64,000 nt of DNA. Origin: Mytilisepta virgata (Eukaryota; Mollusca; Bivalvia; Mytilida; Mytilidae). Under the pieces are notes generated by a model that had not been told where the DNA came from, did not search any database, and worked only from the letters and a program-made list of their open reading frames with translations. Each line of letters starts with the position of its first letter. Position 1 is the first letter of the stretch. This document shows, one piece after another, positions 55,339-64,000 of this stretch. The position numbers and the translations under genes are program-made. The DNA is taken from NCBI GenBank assembly GCA_028015205.1, contig CM051514.1, positions 35,604,150 to 35,668,149 on the forward strand, read 5' to 3'.

Positions 55339-55989
55339 ATTTTTTTTATATATAAATTCTGATGACAGAAAATCTGACAGTATAATTATATATAACATTG
55401 TTTATGTATAGGTAATGTGTTAGTTTTCTTTAAATTTTTATATACTCAAAAATATCAATTGCATAAAATAAATTTTTTCTTGCTATTCCTTTGAACTTGG
55501 GGTCGGCAATTTGGCTGGATTCCATAATAGTACAGTCATTAATGTTTGACTTTGCCCTTCCTGTAGAAATCCGGATGCCACATAAATTTCAAATATAGAT
55601 AAAGACATTTGTATTTTCATTATTCCGTAGCCAATTTTTACAAAGGTATTTTTTTGGTGAATTTTAATAATAATTTTGGTTTTCGTCAATCTAAGTTAAT
55701 CATTTTGAACTGTTTAGTGAATATTGTAAAACTTTGTAAGGGTACATGTTTGGAATTGTATTGTTACACAAAGTCCATACTGTCACATTATTTAAAACAA
55801 CTAGATGAAACTATATGAAATCTTATTAAAGATATAAAGAATAGTAATATTTCATTTGTCATGTGCAGTAGTTATTCACTTCTTATTGATGCTGAGTTGA
55901 TGCCGCTTCTGGTGGACTCTAAGTCCCGGGAGATATGCCCAGCTCAGTTGCTAGTATTTTGATACTAGCCCGAAATTGATACTTAAAAT
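55339..55989. other. Intergenic, no recognised feature
   Basis: AT-rich noncoding sequence. Small frames here have no domain character. Confidence 0.4.
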
Positions 55990-56111
55990 TTACTTTTACA
56001 AAATTGTAAAATTTGTGAAAACTAAGGAGTATCTCCCTCGTGCATAACTCTGTCCTTAGATGGTTTTGGCTTTACCCCTTTTGGTCATTTTGGAATTGGC
56101 TCTTCAACTTT

Positions 56112-57714
56112 TTAGCTTACCTGACCCAAAGGGTCAAGTGAGCTATTCTCATCACTTGGCATCCGTTGTCTGTCGTCGTCTTTTACAAAAATCTTCTCCG
56201 CTGAACCTACTGGGCCAAATGGAACCAAATTTGGCCACAAGCATCATTAGGGTATCTAGTTTAAAAAATATGTCCGGTAACCCAGCCTGCCAACCAACAT
56301 GGCTGACATGGCTAAAATAAAACATAGGGGTAAACTGCAGTTTTTGTCTTATATCTCAAAATCTAAAGCATTTAGAGCAAAACTGACATGGTGTAAAAAT
56401 GTTCAAGTCAAGATCTACCTGCCATGAAATTTTCAGATGAATCGGTCAACCCTTTGTTGGGTTATTGCCCTTGAATTGTTAAGTTTATGGAAATTTTGCA
56501 GTTTTAGGTTATTATCTTGAATATTATTATAGATAAAGACAAACTGTAAACAGCAAAAATGTTTAACAAAGTAAGATCTACAAATAAGTCAACATGACCA
56601 AAATCATTGATTGACCCCTTATAGGAGTTTTTGCCCTTCAAAGATGGCATCCAGCATAAAGTTTCCTTTAAAGATCTTCTCCTCTGAAACCACTGGGCCA
56701 ATTGAGACCAAACTTTGGTGGAATGGTCCTTGGGTGGTCCCCTTCGAAAAGAATGTCCAGCATCCCCAACTTCCAACCAACATGGGTGCTGTTACTAAAA
56801 TTAAAAAAAAAGGGTGATGAATTTCAAAAATCTTCTATGACACTACAAGGCCAATTGGAACGAAAGTTGGCAGTAATGGTCCTAAGGAGGTTCTCTTTCA
56901 GAAATTTGTCCGATAACCCGAACTATTAACCAAGATGGCCGCCACAGCCGAACTTAGTTTAACATAAGACCCTATGGGAAATTCACTCAAAAATCTGCTT
57001 GTCTGAAACCACTAAGCCAACTAGAAGTAGACTTGGTAGCAATGGTCCTTAGGTGGTCCTCTTTCAGATTTTTGTCCGAATACCCGGACTGTCAACCAAG
57101 ATGGCCGCCATAGCCGAACTTAGTTACATAGGACCCTATGGGAAAATTCATTGAAAAATCTTCTTGTCTGAAACCACTTGACATATTGGAGCCAGGGTTG
57201 ACAGCTATGGTCCTTAGGAGGTCCTCTTTCAGACATATTTCCGATTTCGTGGACTGTGAACCAAGATGGCCGCAACAGCCGAACTTAGTTTAACATAGGA
57301 CTCTATGGGAAATTCACTCAAAAATCTTTTCATCTGAAACTACTGAGCCAATTGGAACTAAATTTGGTAGTATTGCTCCTTAGATGGTCCTCTTTCAGAA
57401 ATTTGTCAGTTCACCCGGATTGTCAACCAAGATGGCCGCCACGGCCGAATTTAGTTAAATATAGGACCCTATAGGAAAATTCACTTAGCCAGTTGGAACA
57501 AGACTTAGCAGAAATGTTCCTTAGATGGTTTTCTTTTAGAAATATGTCCATTGACCTGGACTGTCAACCAAGATGACTGCCACATCTAATCTTAGTTTAA
57601 CATAGAACCCTATAGAAAATCCAGCCAAATTGACTCTAACACTTAAATTTTTAGTTCTGCTCAAGGTGAAAAGTTTAATACAGGTGAGCGATACAGGGTC
57701 TTGAGAGCCTCTAG
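56112..57714. mobile_element. Large dispersed repeat, second copy, inserted in another repeat
   Basis: Begins TTAGCTTACCTGACCC and ends CAGGTGAGCGATACAGGGTC then TTGAGAGCCTCTAG, matching the ends of 34793-36486. The interior holds about five or six units of 165-185 bp with AACCAAGATGGCCGCCA, AAACCACT and TGGTCCTTAGGTGGTCCTCT. Flanks 55990-56111 and 57715-57830 together match the continuous repeat at 51808-52030. No protein is encoded. Confidence 0.75.
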
Positions 57715-57830
57715 TTGGATTTACGTTTTAGTTTTCAACATTTTAAGCCTTTAGAACAACTGACCATGATGAGTTGTAAATCGACGAATGGTGCACATCT
57801 TGTGCATATAAATTGGTATCCTTACAAAGG

Positions 57831-60016
57831 AAAAGTTTATCAAATTTTCACTTTCTTTTGGACCAAGAAAAAAGATACATTTTGGCTAATAATGAAACAT
57901 ACAATTGGTTAAAAATTTGACAAGAATTGAAGAAAGTTCAGAAAAAGTTATGGCCCGAACAAGGTTGTATGAGAAGAAAAAGAAGTAACGCTACTAAAAC
58001 AACATGTCTCCCTTCTGCAAAAAGGGGGGGGGGCATAATTAAAAAGGAATCATGGTAGTTAATATTTTTTTAAATAAAAAAATAAGAAAACTGGGTAATC
58101 CAAATATGTTTAATTTCCAATGAATTTCAAATAAAAGATAGACATATGTTAATAATCTTTTTGTATACATTAAAAAACAATTTGCGTCAGTTAACATGGA
58201 ATTATTTTTATAATGGAATGGCCATTATTTATCAGCTGAGGGGGTTGGAGTAATTTTCTAGGTAAACATTTCCTTGGCAACACCACCCCCACCCCCGTTG
58301 TAAAGTGAGGCAGTTGAATACCTCTAAAGGACCATGTTATGGATATATTACCCCCCCTTTTCCCCAACAACTCAAATTAATCAGTGGTGTGTTATCTTGC
58401 TGTTGTATTTGTACAATACATTAAAAAGGATTCCTAATTAAAAAAAAATGATATCGACACAAATTTTCCTAAAAAAGAGTTGTGCTTATTGAAAAACTAA
58501 TAATTTCAAAAAGTAGTGAATTTGTTTAAAAAAATCTTATTGTGAGGAATCAAAAGTGTAAGTCAAAACTTTGACAACATGGTGTCCTTCAAAACAATGT
58601 ATTTAAAACATAATTATTGAATACATTTTTTTTAATTTATAAATTTCCTTAACATCCAGTTTTGCCAAAGTCCAAAATGGATAAAAATTTCTGTAAAATT
58701 TTTCATCTTTTTAGGGAAAAAAGTAGCGTAGATGTATTTGCATTTTTGTACCATTCCTGTTTTTTTTCTTTCAAACAGTAATTCAAGAAAAAATTTAAAT
58801 CATTTGTTGTATGCATTCGATTTTTCTATTGATTGATTTTTTCTGTACCATTCCTGTTTTTTTTTCTTTCAAACAGTAATTCAAGAAAAAATTTAAATCA
58901 TTTGTTGTATGCATTCGATTTTTCTATTGATTGATTTTTTCTGGAAAATATTTTATGTTTGATGACAAACTTGCAGTATTGATTGATTTTTACCATTTAT
59001 CTAATCACCAATTACTTATGTAATTAATTTAATTTTCAACAAACTGATGTAGTTGCACTTTGGACATTCGAGACTTGCGAGTTTGAAACCAAGCGATAAG
59101 CGTTACTATTAACAACCAAGTAATGACCAAATGTTCTATTTTTTAATGATGAAATAAGATATTGACCTACTACTTATAATAACACCACTCTTCAGATATA
59201 TCTTTTTTACACCTGTTTTTTTCGACGGAGTCGTCTATATTTGGTTTTCTGCCACGTGAACGGAAGAACGCCTTCCTATGGCAACGCATTGGCACTAAAT
59301 CAGTCTAAACATTTTGATTGGATGTAAATTGCTTGTTTTCCTGCGTTCGATATTATTCTATAAATGTTACATATCTCTTTTAATATGTCTACTGTTAGAT
59401 AATTAAAAAAATAAATGAATATATCTTTTGTTCTATCATAAAGAAATATGTTTTCAATGGTAAAAGAAATGTATGAGAAATTTGAAATGAGTTATACAAT
59501 GACATAAAGGCAATTATATCAGGACAAGTTCCGAACGCAACTTTTACTTCCCCTACGCTGTATTTTCGCGCGCTTTCTTTGTTGTGTAAACATTAAAACA
59601 AGCTGAAGATAGACAAGAAAGGAGACGAAAAAATTTCTCCAAAAGCACACCGAAATTCTCTTTGTACAGATATAGAATAAATGTTTATCACAAGATAAAA
59701 CACAATACACTAAACATAAAAAAAAACATCAATTCCAACGACGTCGAATATCTTTTTTAAAGATAGTACTTGTTTTCAATAGAAACCTTCCGATGACCCC
59801 CTTATTTATATATATCTTATATATGTCTTCAGTGATAACCTCCACTCCCTCCCCCAGTGGTAATGCAGGATCATTGATGACCCCCACCCCCGAAAATTCT
59901 ACCTGGCTTATAAATATTGACCGCCCCTAAAAATGAATCAATATATAAGCCATCCTATAAGAAGGGTGTGTGAAGTTATTAAAGACTTGCTAATCTAAGG
60001 TCAATTAATTGGGCGC
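57831..60016. other. Intergenic, no recognised gene
   Basis: AT-rich sequence with G-rich and C-rich short runs (58024-58035, 58281-58295). A 97-bp tandem duplication lies at 58745-58940. Nothing coding is seen. Confidence 0.4.
58745..58940. repeat. 97-bp tandem duplication
   Basis: GTACCATTCCTGTTTTTTTT and about 75 following bases (AACAGTAATTCAAGAAAAAA, TTGTATGCATTCGATTTTTC) occur twice, starting at 58748 and 58845, nearly identical. A recent duplication. Confidence 0.85.
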
Positions 60017-60801
60017 AGGACATTTTAGCGGATTTTTTAAAGGTGTGAATGGACATTTTAGCGGAAGAAAAATTGTTTTCCTGTACGAATTCAATGGACA
60101 GTTTAGCGGAACATTTTTACATGTTAATTTTATTTATTGGTTGTATTTATTTGGCGAAGACTTCATGTTAGTTCATGTTAGTTGCCCCAGAACACCAGAA
60201 ATATTCAGCATTAGTGACATTAGTATATAGATCGATACAGAGCAAATGTTGTAAGGTCAACTAATTAATTTACCTTAGGTTTCTGGTCTCTAATCTTCTA
60301 CAGGAGTAGGATTAAAGTAGATCTGTGTCTTCTAATATTCTGTGTGTGTTCTGTTCAATGGATGCAAGCGAGAGAGAGATGCATTGTGGGACGGCTAACG
60401 TTTTCCGTTTGGGTCTCACTAACTACCCAAAATCTACTACACCCCCCCCCCCCCCCCGTTTTGTTCAAAAGCTGCCAAAATAGATTAAATTTATAAAATT
60501 TTGATTTATGTGAGACCCATATCCTCCCCCAAAAGTGTTCCCCAAGCCATATCCCACATGGGTGGAAGCCCGACCATACATCCCCTCTCCCACAATATAA
60601 TAAAAATTCAACCTAAACGTATGTACATTATCTACACTTTTGTTCCCCCCAACCCACCATTGTTATTTCCCCTTCCTACCCCCCTCCCCTTATCTTGAAC
60701 AATCTGTCCCTCCCCAACCCCAAGTTTACTCCCCCTACCTACCCCTCCTTTCTCTCATTGCTCCGATGACCTGTGCCTGCACCCGCCAGTGCAGCAATGA
60801 G
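60017..60801 (-). other. Putative 3' noncoding/LTR region of the KptA retroelement
   Basis: Downstream of the minus-strand polyprotein stop come several purine-rich runs (plus-strand CCCCTTCCTACCCCCCTCCC at about 60670) and GGGGAACAAAAG, a possible polypurine tract, followed by TGTAGATAATG. AATAAA (gene strand) occurs near 60131 and 60148. A 16-C run lies at 60442-60457. The plus-strand word GGACATTTTAGCGGA and a close variant occur three times at 60023-60106. The LTR borders cannot be set because the other LTR is outside the window. Confidence 0.35.
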
Positions 60802-63243
60802 CTAGGTAGGTGAGCTGGTTGTCCCCACCTCAAGAACCCAGGGAATCTCCCACTCCCCTTCTCGGCACAGAATGGTCATGGCCCCCTGAGCAGACAGGTT
60901 ATCGATTACCTGCCTACTTAAATCCCAGGTGTTCACCTTGTGGGTGAGGGCCATGACATCCAGGTCGCCCAGCAGGTTGAAGCCCTGGGTTTGTATGGCT
61001 GTCAACCTTACTGACGACAGTTTCCACTTCTCAACCTCTATATCCCCAAAGACATCGGCTACATCTACCAACACCACATGTGGGTCGATATCTAGGGCCT
61101 TAATAGGGCACCAGGGAATTAGATATTCCTGGAGCCCTAGATTGGGACCAAGCCCCGGGATTCCTTGAACAGAATCCCTGGGCCTGTTTTGCCCCTTTGT
61201 TTGCCCCGGGATCTCTTGGGTGAGACCCCTGGTTTCCTCCCTCCTTTCAGCCGGCCGTGGTGTCTCCATGGGTTGACCCCACGCCACCATCGCTAGATTG
61301 CCACTTTCCCGTGTGACGACAGCCCGGGACTGGGAGAGTTCCAGTTCCCTCCTCTTGCTCCTTTTCCTCCGGATGTTTCGGCTTTTGGAGGATTCTTCAT
61401 ATCTCGCACCGCTTTCACGAGAAGGTGCGACGGGAGGATCTATGGGCGAGATCCTCTCCGGGTATCCCTGGCCCTCGGGACATTGGCCCCCTCTTTCTCT
61501 GGAGCCCTGAAATTCCCCCTTGAGCCCATACCCACCTTGCAGACCCGGAGGATCACTCTGGGTTTGGTTGGCCTCCCTTTCCTTCACAGGACGCCGTGTA
61601 TGCTTTTGACCCAGAGTCCTAGACAATCCCAACCAGATCTCCATCGCCTCATGCCGAGGTATGGCGATCCCTGGGATGCCCTGGTATCTCCCCTCCGAGA
61701 TTGGGCCTCCACGCCACAACTCGCTCTCCCTGGCCCATTCCCCCTTCGTTTCGCAGTCCGACATCCTCATAACAGGATTAGGGGGGACCCTAATTTTCCT
61801 TGGCTCTACTACACCAGCTGATTCTGTTAGACCCCTCACTGCGACTGTAGTCATGGGGACTATTTCTTGACCAATTTTTAACTGACCCTCTGCTAAATAC
61901 AATTCCACCCCTTGCTTTCTCAGGAGATCAAAACCCAAGAGCATCTCATCTTCAATAGGGGCTACATAGATATCTGTTGTGATTTCCCTAGTACCCAATG
62001 TAATTTCAACCGGACCTACAATAAACCCATTCATCTGTAACCCCCGCCCTGCCGTGTTCATGTGAACCTCCCTATTTTTTGGGGTAACTATGTCCAAGGA
62101 TTTATATACTTCCTCAGAAATCAAGGTAACCTCTGCCGCCGTGTCCACTACTGCATACATGCTTTTACCATTTAACTGAAGAGGAACCTGAAGAGCCATC
62201 CCATCCCGCACTCGACAAATGGTAACAACACCTTCAACTTCCTCCCCCTCATGGGACTGTTCTGTTAGTGTGACATCGGTTTCAGAATTATCAGAGCCCT
62301 CCCCTTGGTCTCCTGTATCTACTCTATCCTTCTGGGGATTTACCTTCCCCAATTCTGTATCTACTTCCTCCTTCTGTCGGTCTACCTCCCCCATTTCACC
62401 TGGGTCCACCTTCCGCTCACCCTCTTCCTCTTCAGAGACTCCCTGCCCCTCCGGTTCCCAGGGCGACTCACTGAAAAAACCTTCCCCTATTACCTCTTCT
62501 GCCCAGGATCTAGCTACTCTGGGGTCACACTGATCATCTGTACCTTCCCCTGGCCCTGTCTCTTTCCCTGCCTCCCATTCACTCGGGCTAAGAAATTCAT
62601 GTGTGCTTAGTTTTTGCACGCTGACTACAAACTTTAATGGTAGCCAACCATCCGAGTTACCTGGGCACAGAACTAATCCATCCTGTGATTGATAGAATTG
62701 ATACCCTTCTGTCTGGGCCCTCGCAACATCTATCCCTAGGGCCAATTCCCAATGTGGTTTTAATGTCTTTGGGAAATTCCTATACAGGGGCACATATACT
62801 CTTTTCATCCGGTTGATCCCTACTTCCTTTATTGCCTCCCATGCAGAGAATGTTGTAAAGTAGAGACAATATGGAGCATCCCCTGCCTCAATCAATATAG
62901 GGTCCTCAAAAGGAAAAGAATGTCCCTGTGTTGCCCTAACCCTGATACTCCCAGAATCCCCCTCTTGTTTATACTGAAAAGCCTGATTTTCATTTTTTAC
63001 AACCCTTAATACATCCTCTGTGTTAAAACCTTGCATCCCAGGGTGTTTTTCTAGCAATTCCCGTACTTCAACATAACTCCCTGGGGCTATCTGCAATCCC
63101 CACTTAACTGCCCCATGTCGAAGAATGTATGCCAGGGTCCTAGATAACAAATTGTCCTTCCCTAGCCTATTTTCTACTGTTTCAAAGCCCTCAACGCTGT
63201 CCTCAACTACGTCCTCGTCCACCCCCTCACCTGTGGGGTACCT
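60802..63243 (-). CDS. Retroelement polyprotein with KptA/Tpt1-like domain and retropepsin
   Basis: The frame is uninterrupted from the codon after a TGA (63246-63244) to TAG (60804-60802). It has no ATG upstream of the first domain (63222 is GTG), so translation probably comes from the gag frame or a spliced RNA. Numbering from 63222, residues about 25-200 match RNA 2'-phosphotransferase (Tpt1/KptA): LSRTLAYILRHGAVKWGL, VRATQGHS, MKRVYVPL, GYQFYQSQDGLVLCPGN and LPLKFV. Residues R35, H36, R96 and R141 correspond to the R-H-R-R active site. The usual HGT is replaced by FTT. An acidic linker with VDxxxGEV-like repeats follows, then a retropepsin with DTA at 360-362 and LLGFD at 428-432. The C-terminal ~370 residues are unrecognised. 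No reverse transcriptase, RNase H or integrase is seen. Confidence 0.82.
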   Translation of the reverse strand, partial: RYPTGEGVDEDVVEDSVEGFETVENRLGKDNLLSRTLAYILRHGAVKWGLQIAPGSYVEVRELLEKHPGMQGFNTEDVLRVVKNENQAFQYKQEGDSGSIRVRATQGHSFPFEDPILIEAGDAPYCLYFTTFSAWEAIKEVGINRMKRVYVPLYRNFPKTLKPHWELALGIDVARAQTEGYQFYQSQDGLVLCPGNSDGWLPLKFVVSVQKLSTHEFLSPSEWEAGKETGPGEGTDDQCDPRVARSWAEEVIGEGFFSESPWEPEGQGVSEEEEGERKVDPGEMGEVDRQKEEVDTELGKVNPQKDRVDTGDQGEGSDNSETDVTLTEQSHEGEEVEGVVTICRVRDGMALQVPLQLNGKSMYAVVDTAAEVTLISEEVYKSLDIVTPKNREVHMNTAGRGLQMNGFIVGPVEITLGTREITTDIYVAPIEDEMLLGFDLLRKQGVELYLAEGQLKIGQEIVPMTTVAVRGLTESAGVVEPRKIRVPPNPVMRMSDCETKGEWARESELWRGGPISEGRYQGIPGIAIPRHEAMEIWLGLSRTLGQKHTRRPVKEREANQTQSDPPGLQGGYGLKGEFQGSRERGGQCPEGQGYPERISPIDPPVAPSRESGARYEESSKSRNIRRKRSKRRELELSQSRAVVTRESGNLAMVAWGQPMETPRPAERREETRGLTQEIPGQTKGQNRPRDSVQGIPGLGPNLGLQEYLIPWCPIKALDIDPHVVLVDVADVFGDIEVEKWKLSSVRLTAIQTQGFNLLGDLDVMALTHKVNTWDLSRQVIDNLSAQGAMTILCREGEWEIPWVLEVGTTSSPT
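61888..62169 (-). other. Retropepsin-like protease domain
   Basis: Within the polyprotein: YAVVDTAAEVTLISEEVY holds the catalytic Asp (D360, DTA rather than DSG/DTG), then glycine-rich flap-like TAGRGLQMNG, then EDEMLLGFDLLRKQGV, the second signature of retroviral-type aspartic proteases. It would act as a dimer. This identifies the surrounding frame as retroelement-derived. Confidence 0.85.
62623..63150 (-). other. KptA/Tpt1-like ADP-ribose-transfer domain
   Basis: In yeast, bacteria and animals Tpt1/KptA removes a 2'-phosphate from RNA using NAD+, and some members ADP-ribosylate 5'-phosphate ends of RNA or DNA. The motif order and spacing here (LRHGA, EDV.RVV near residue 70, RATQGHS, W..I...GI, R.VYV, ID.ARA...GY.F..S..GLVL.PGN) cover the whole family domain from end to end. 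Changes at HGT and at the HIHL strand (VYVPL) leave activity uncertain. Confidence 0.82.
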
Positions 63244-63304
63244 TCATCCACCAATTTCTCCCTATTGAGACCCTCTCCACTATCTGGGGACCCACTCCGG
63301 CCTC

Positions 63305-64000
63305 TTAAGCGGTCCCTTTCCTGTTTAAATGTAACCCAACTACCTGGTCTGCAAAACTAACAACCTTATCCCTCCCCTGGAGACTCGGGCATTCACGTTT
63401 AAAATGACCTGTTTGCCCACAATGATAGCATTCAGTCCTCCCGGACGAAGGGTTTCTTACCAGGGAATGCCCCCGGGCATTCAGTTTCTTCAGTTCAGTC
63501 AGAAATTCTGACACAACGCCCTCCACCTTATCCAGACGTTTTTCCATCGTGGCCATTTCAATCTTCCCGGAGACTCCCCCACCCTTCTGGGGCAGAATAG
63601 TAGCGCACACTTGTGGTGTGGGCATGCCCTCCCCATATGCACCAACATATTCGACGTGTCGAATCTCCCTTTTTGAGGGCTTCCCATAGATAGCCTGGTG
63701 GTTATGCTGATCTTATCCTAATCTTATCCACGGCATCCTCAATACTCTTGGGGCGAACATTAGAGGCCGCACTACCCGCTTCCTTATCAGCCGCCCCCTG
63801 GCACAACCTTAAAACAGCCTGTTGGTACATGTGTTCTTCCGGGAGCTCCCTAAAGGCCCTGGTAGCCAGTGATAACACCCTATCCGCCCAGTCTTCCAAG
63901 GACTCCTCTTGATTTTGGCGGGCATTTTGAAATTGAACTTGTGCAGTTTCCGGGAGTTCCTTAAACCCAAAGCGTTTTTCCAATTTCTGGACTAGTTCTG
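63305..64000 (-). pseudogene. gag: capsid C-terminal part and CCHC zinc knuckle, frame-broken and cut by window edge
   Basis: The frame open from the window edge to a TAA at 63704-63702 reads ELPETAQVQFQNARQNQEES and LEDWADRVLSLATRAF, typical of retrotransposon gag. The nucleocapsid part lies in another frame (63687-63305): an apparent coiled region, then CYHCGQTGHFKREC, a CCHC zinc knuckle, ending at TAA 63307-63305. The break falls at an imperfect short direct repeat, GATAAGATTAG-GATAAGATCAG (63697-63720), so a small duplication probably caused it. The pol-like frame begins 60 nt after the gag stop, with no overlap, so a simple ribosomal frameshift at the stop is not visible. Confidence 0.75.

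Noticed and set aside
55202..55411. Hydrophobic 69-codon frame that could pass for a small membrane protein
   Set aside because: It lies across a foldback palindrome. The Leu/Ala-rich reading comes from its arm.
59519..59710. Minus-strand 63-codon frame with hydrophobic start
   Set aside because: Cys/Phe-rich chance composition with no supporting signals.
61298..62610. Plus-strand Ser/Pro/Leu-rich frames of 70-112 codons
   Set aside because: Shadows of the GC-rich minus-strand polyprotein.

Overview
This is AT-rich, intron-rich, repeat-laden animal DNA. The interspersed repeat families I recognise, and the closeness of the two multi-exon genes to animal orthologues, suggest a bivalve mollusc, probably a mussel. 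That species guess rests on memory of repeats and was not tested. Most open frames longer than 60 codons are chance or repeat-derived. Real coding sequence was found by joining exons at GT/AG sites with matching phase.

Layout. 1-530 (-): decayed reverse-transcriptase relic. 1203-1410 and 2013-2390: short repeats with inverted ends. 2844-4389 (+): complete Tc1-type transposon with an open DD34E transposase and identical 24-bp inverted repeats. 4684-5385 (+): single-exon gene of unknown function. 8215-10430: complex dispersed repeat. 12661-25468 (-): DNAJC1, an ER J-domain/SANT protein, ten coding exons, 548 residues. 25.5-28.2 kb: repeat-filled gap between two divergent genes. 28261-53600 (+): CAPN7 (calpain-7), 19 coding exons, 839 residues, with Cys-His-Asn triad and two N-terminal MIT-like blocks. 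53.6-60.2 kb: noncoding repeats. 60802-64000 (-): one end of an LTR-retrotransposon-like element, markedly richer in GC.

Two observations stand out. (1) The retroelement carries a Tpt1/KptA-like RNA 2'-phosphotransferase domain between its gag zinc knuckle and a retropepsin-like protease, in one uninterrupted frame of about 813 codons. The R-H-R-R residues of the Tpt1 active site appear kept, and no reverse transcriptase follows. (2) In CAPN7 the 3' splice site and the first 24 bases of the exon encoding the catalytic cysteine are repeated in tandem five times with a 39-bp (13-codon) period. Every unit is open in the coding frame, so any of five acceptors would give an in-frame protein with one to five cysteine motifs. 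A sixth copy lies 2.4 kb upstream, cut off by a repeat insertion.

The introns are an archive of mobile DNA: five SINE copies of one tRNA-derived family plus one of another, six long foldback palindromes of unrelated sequence, several MITEs, a hAT-like insertion with target duplication, a pogo/Tigger-like element, a 30-unit 40-bp minisatellite, and a nested insertion for which an empty site is visible elsewhere in the window.
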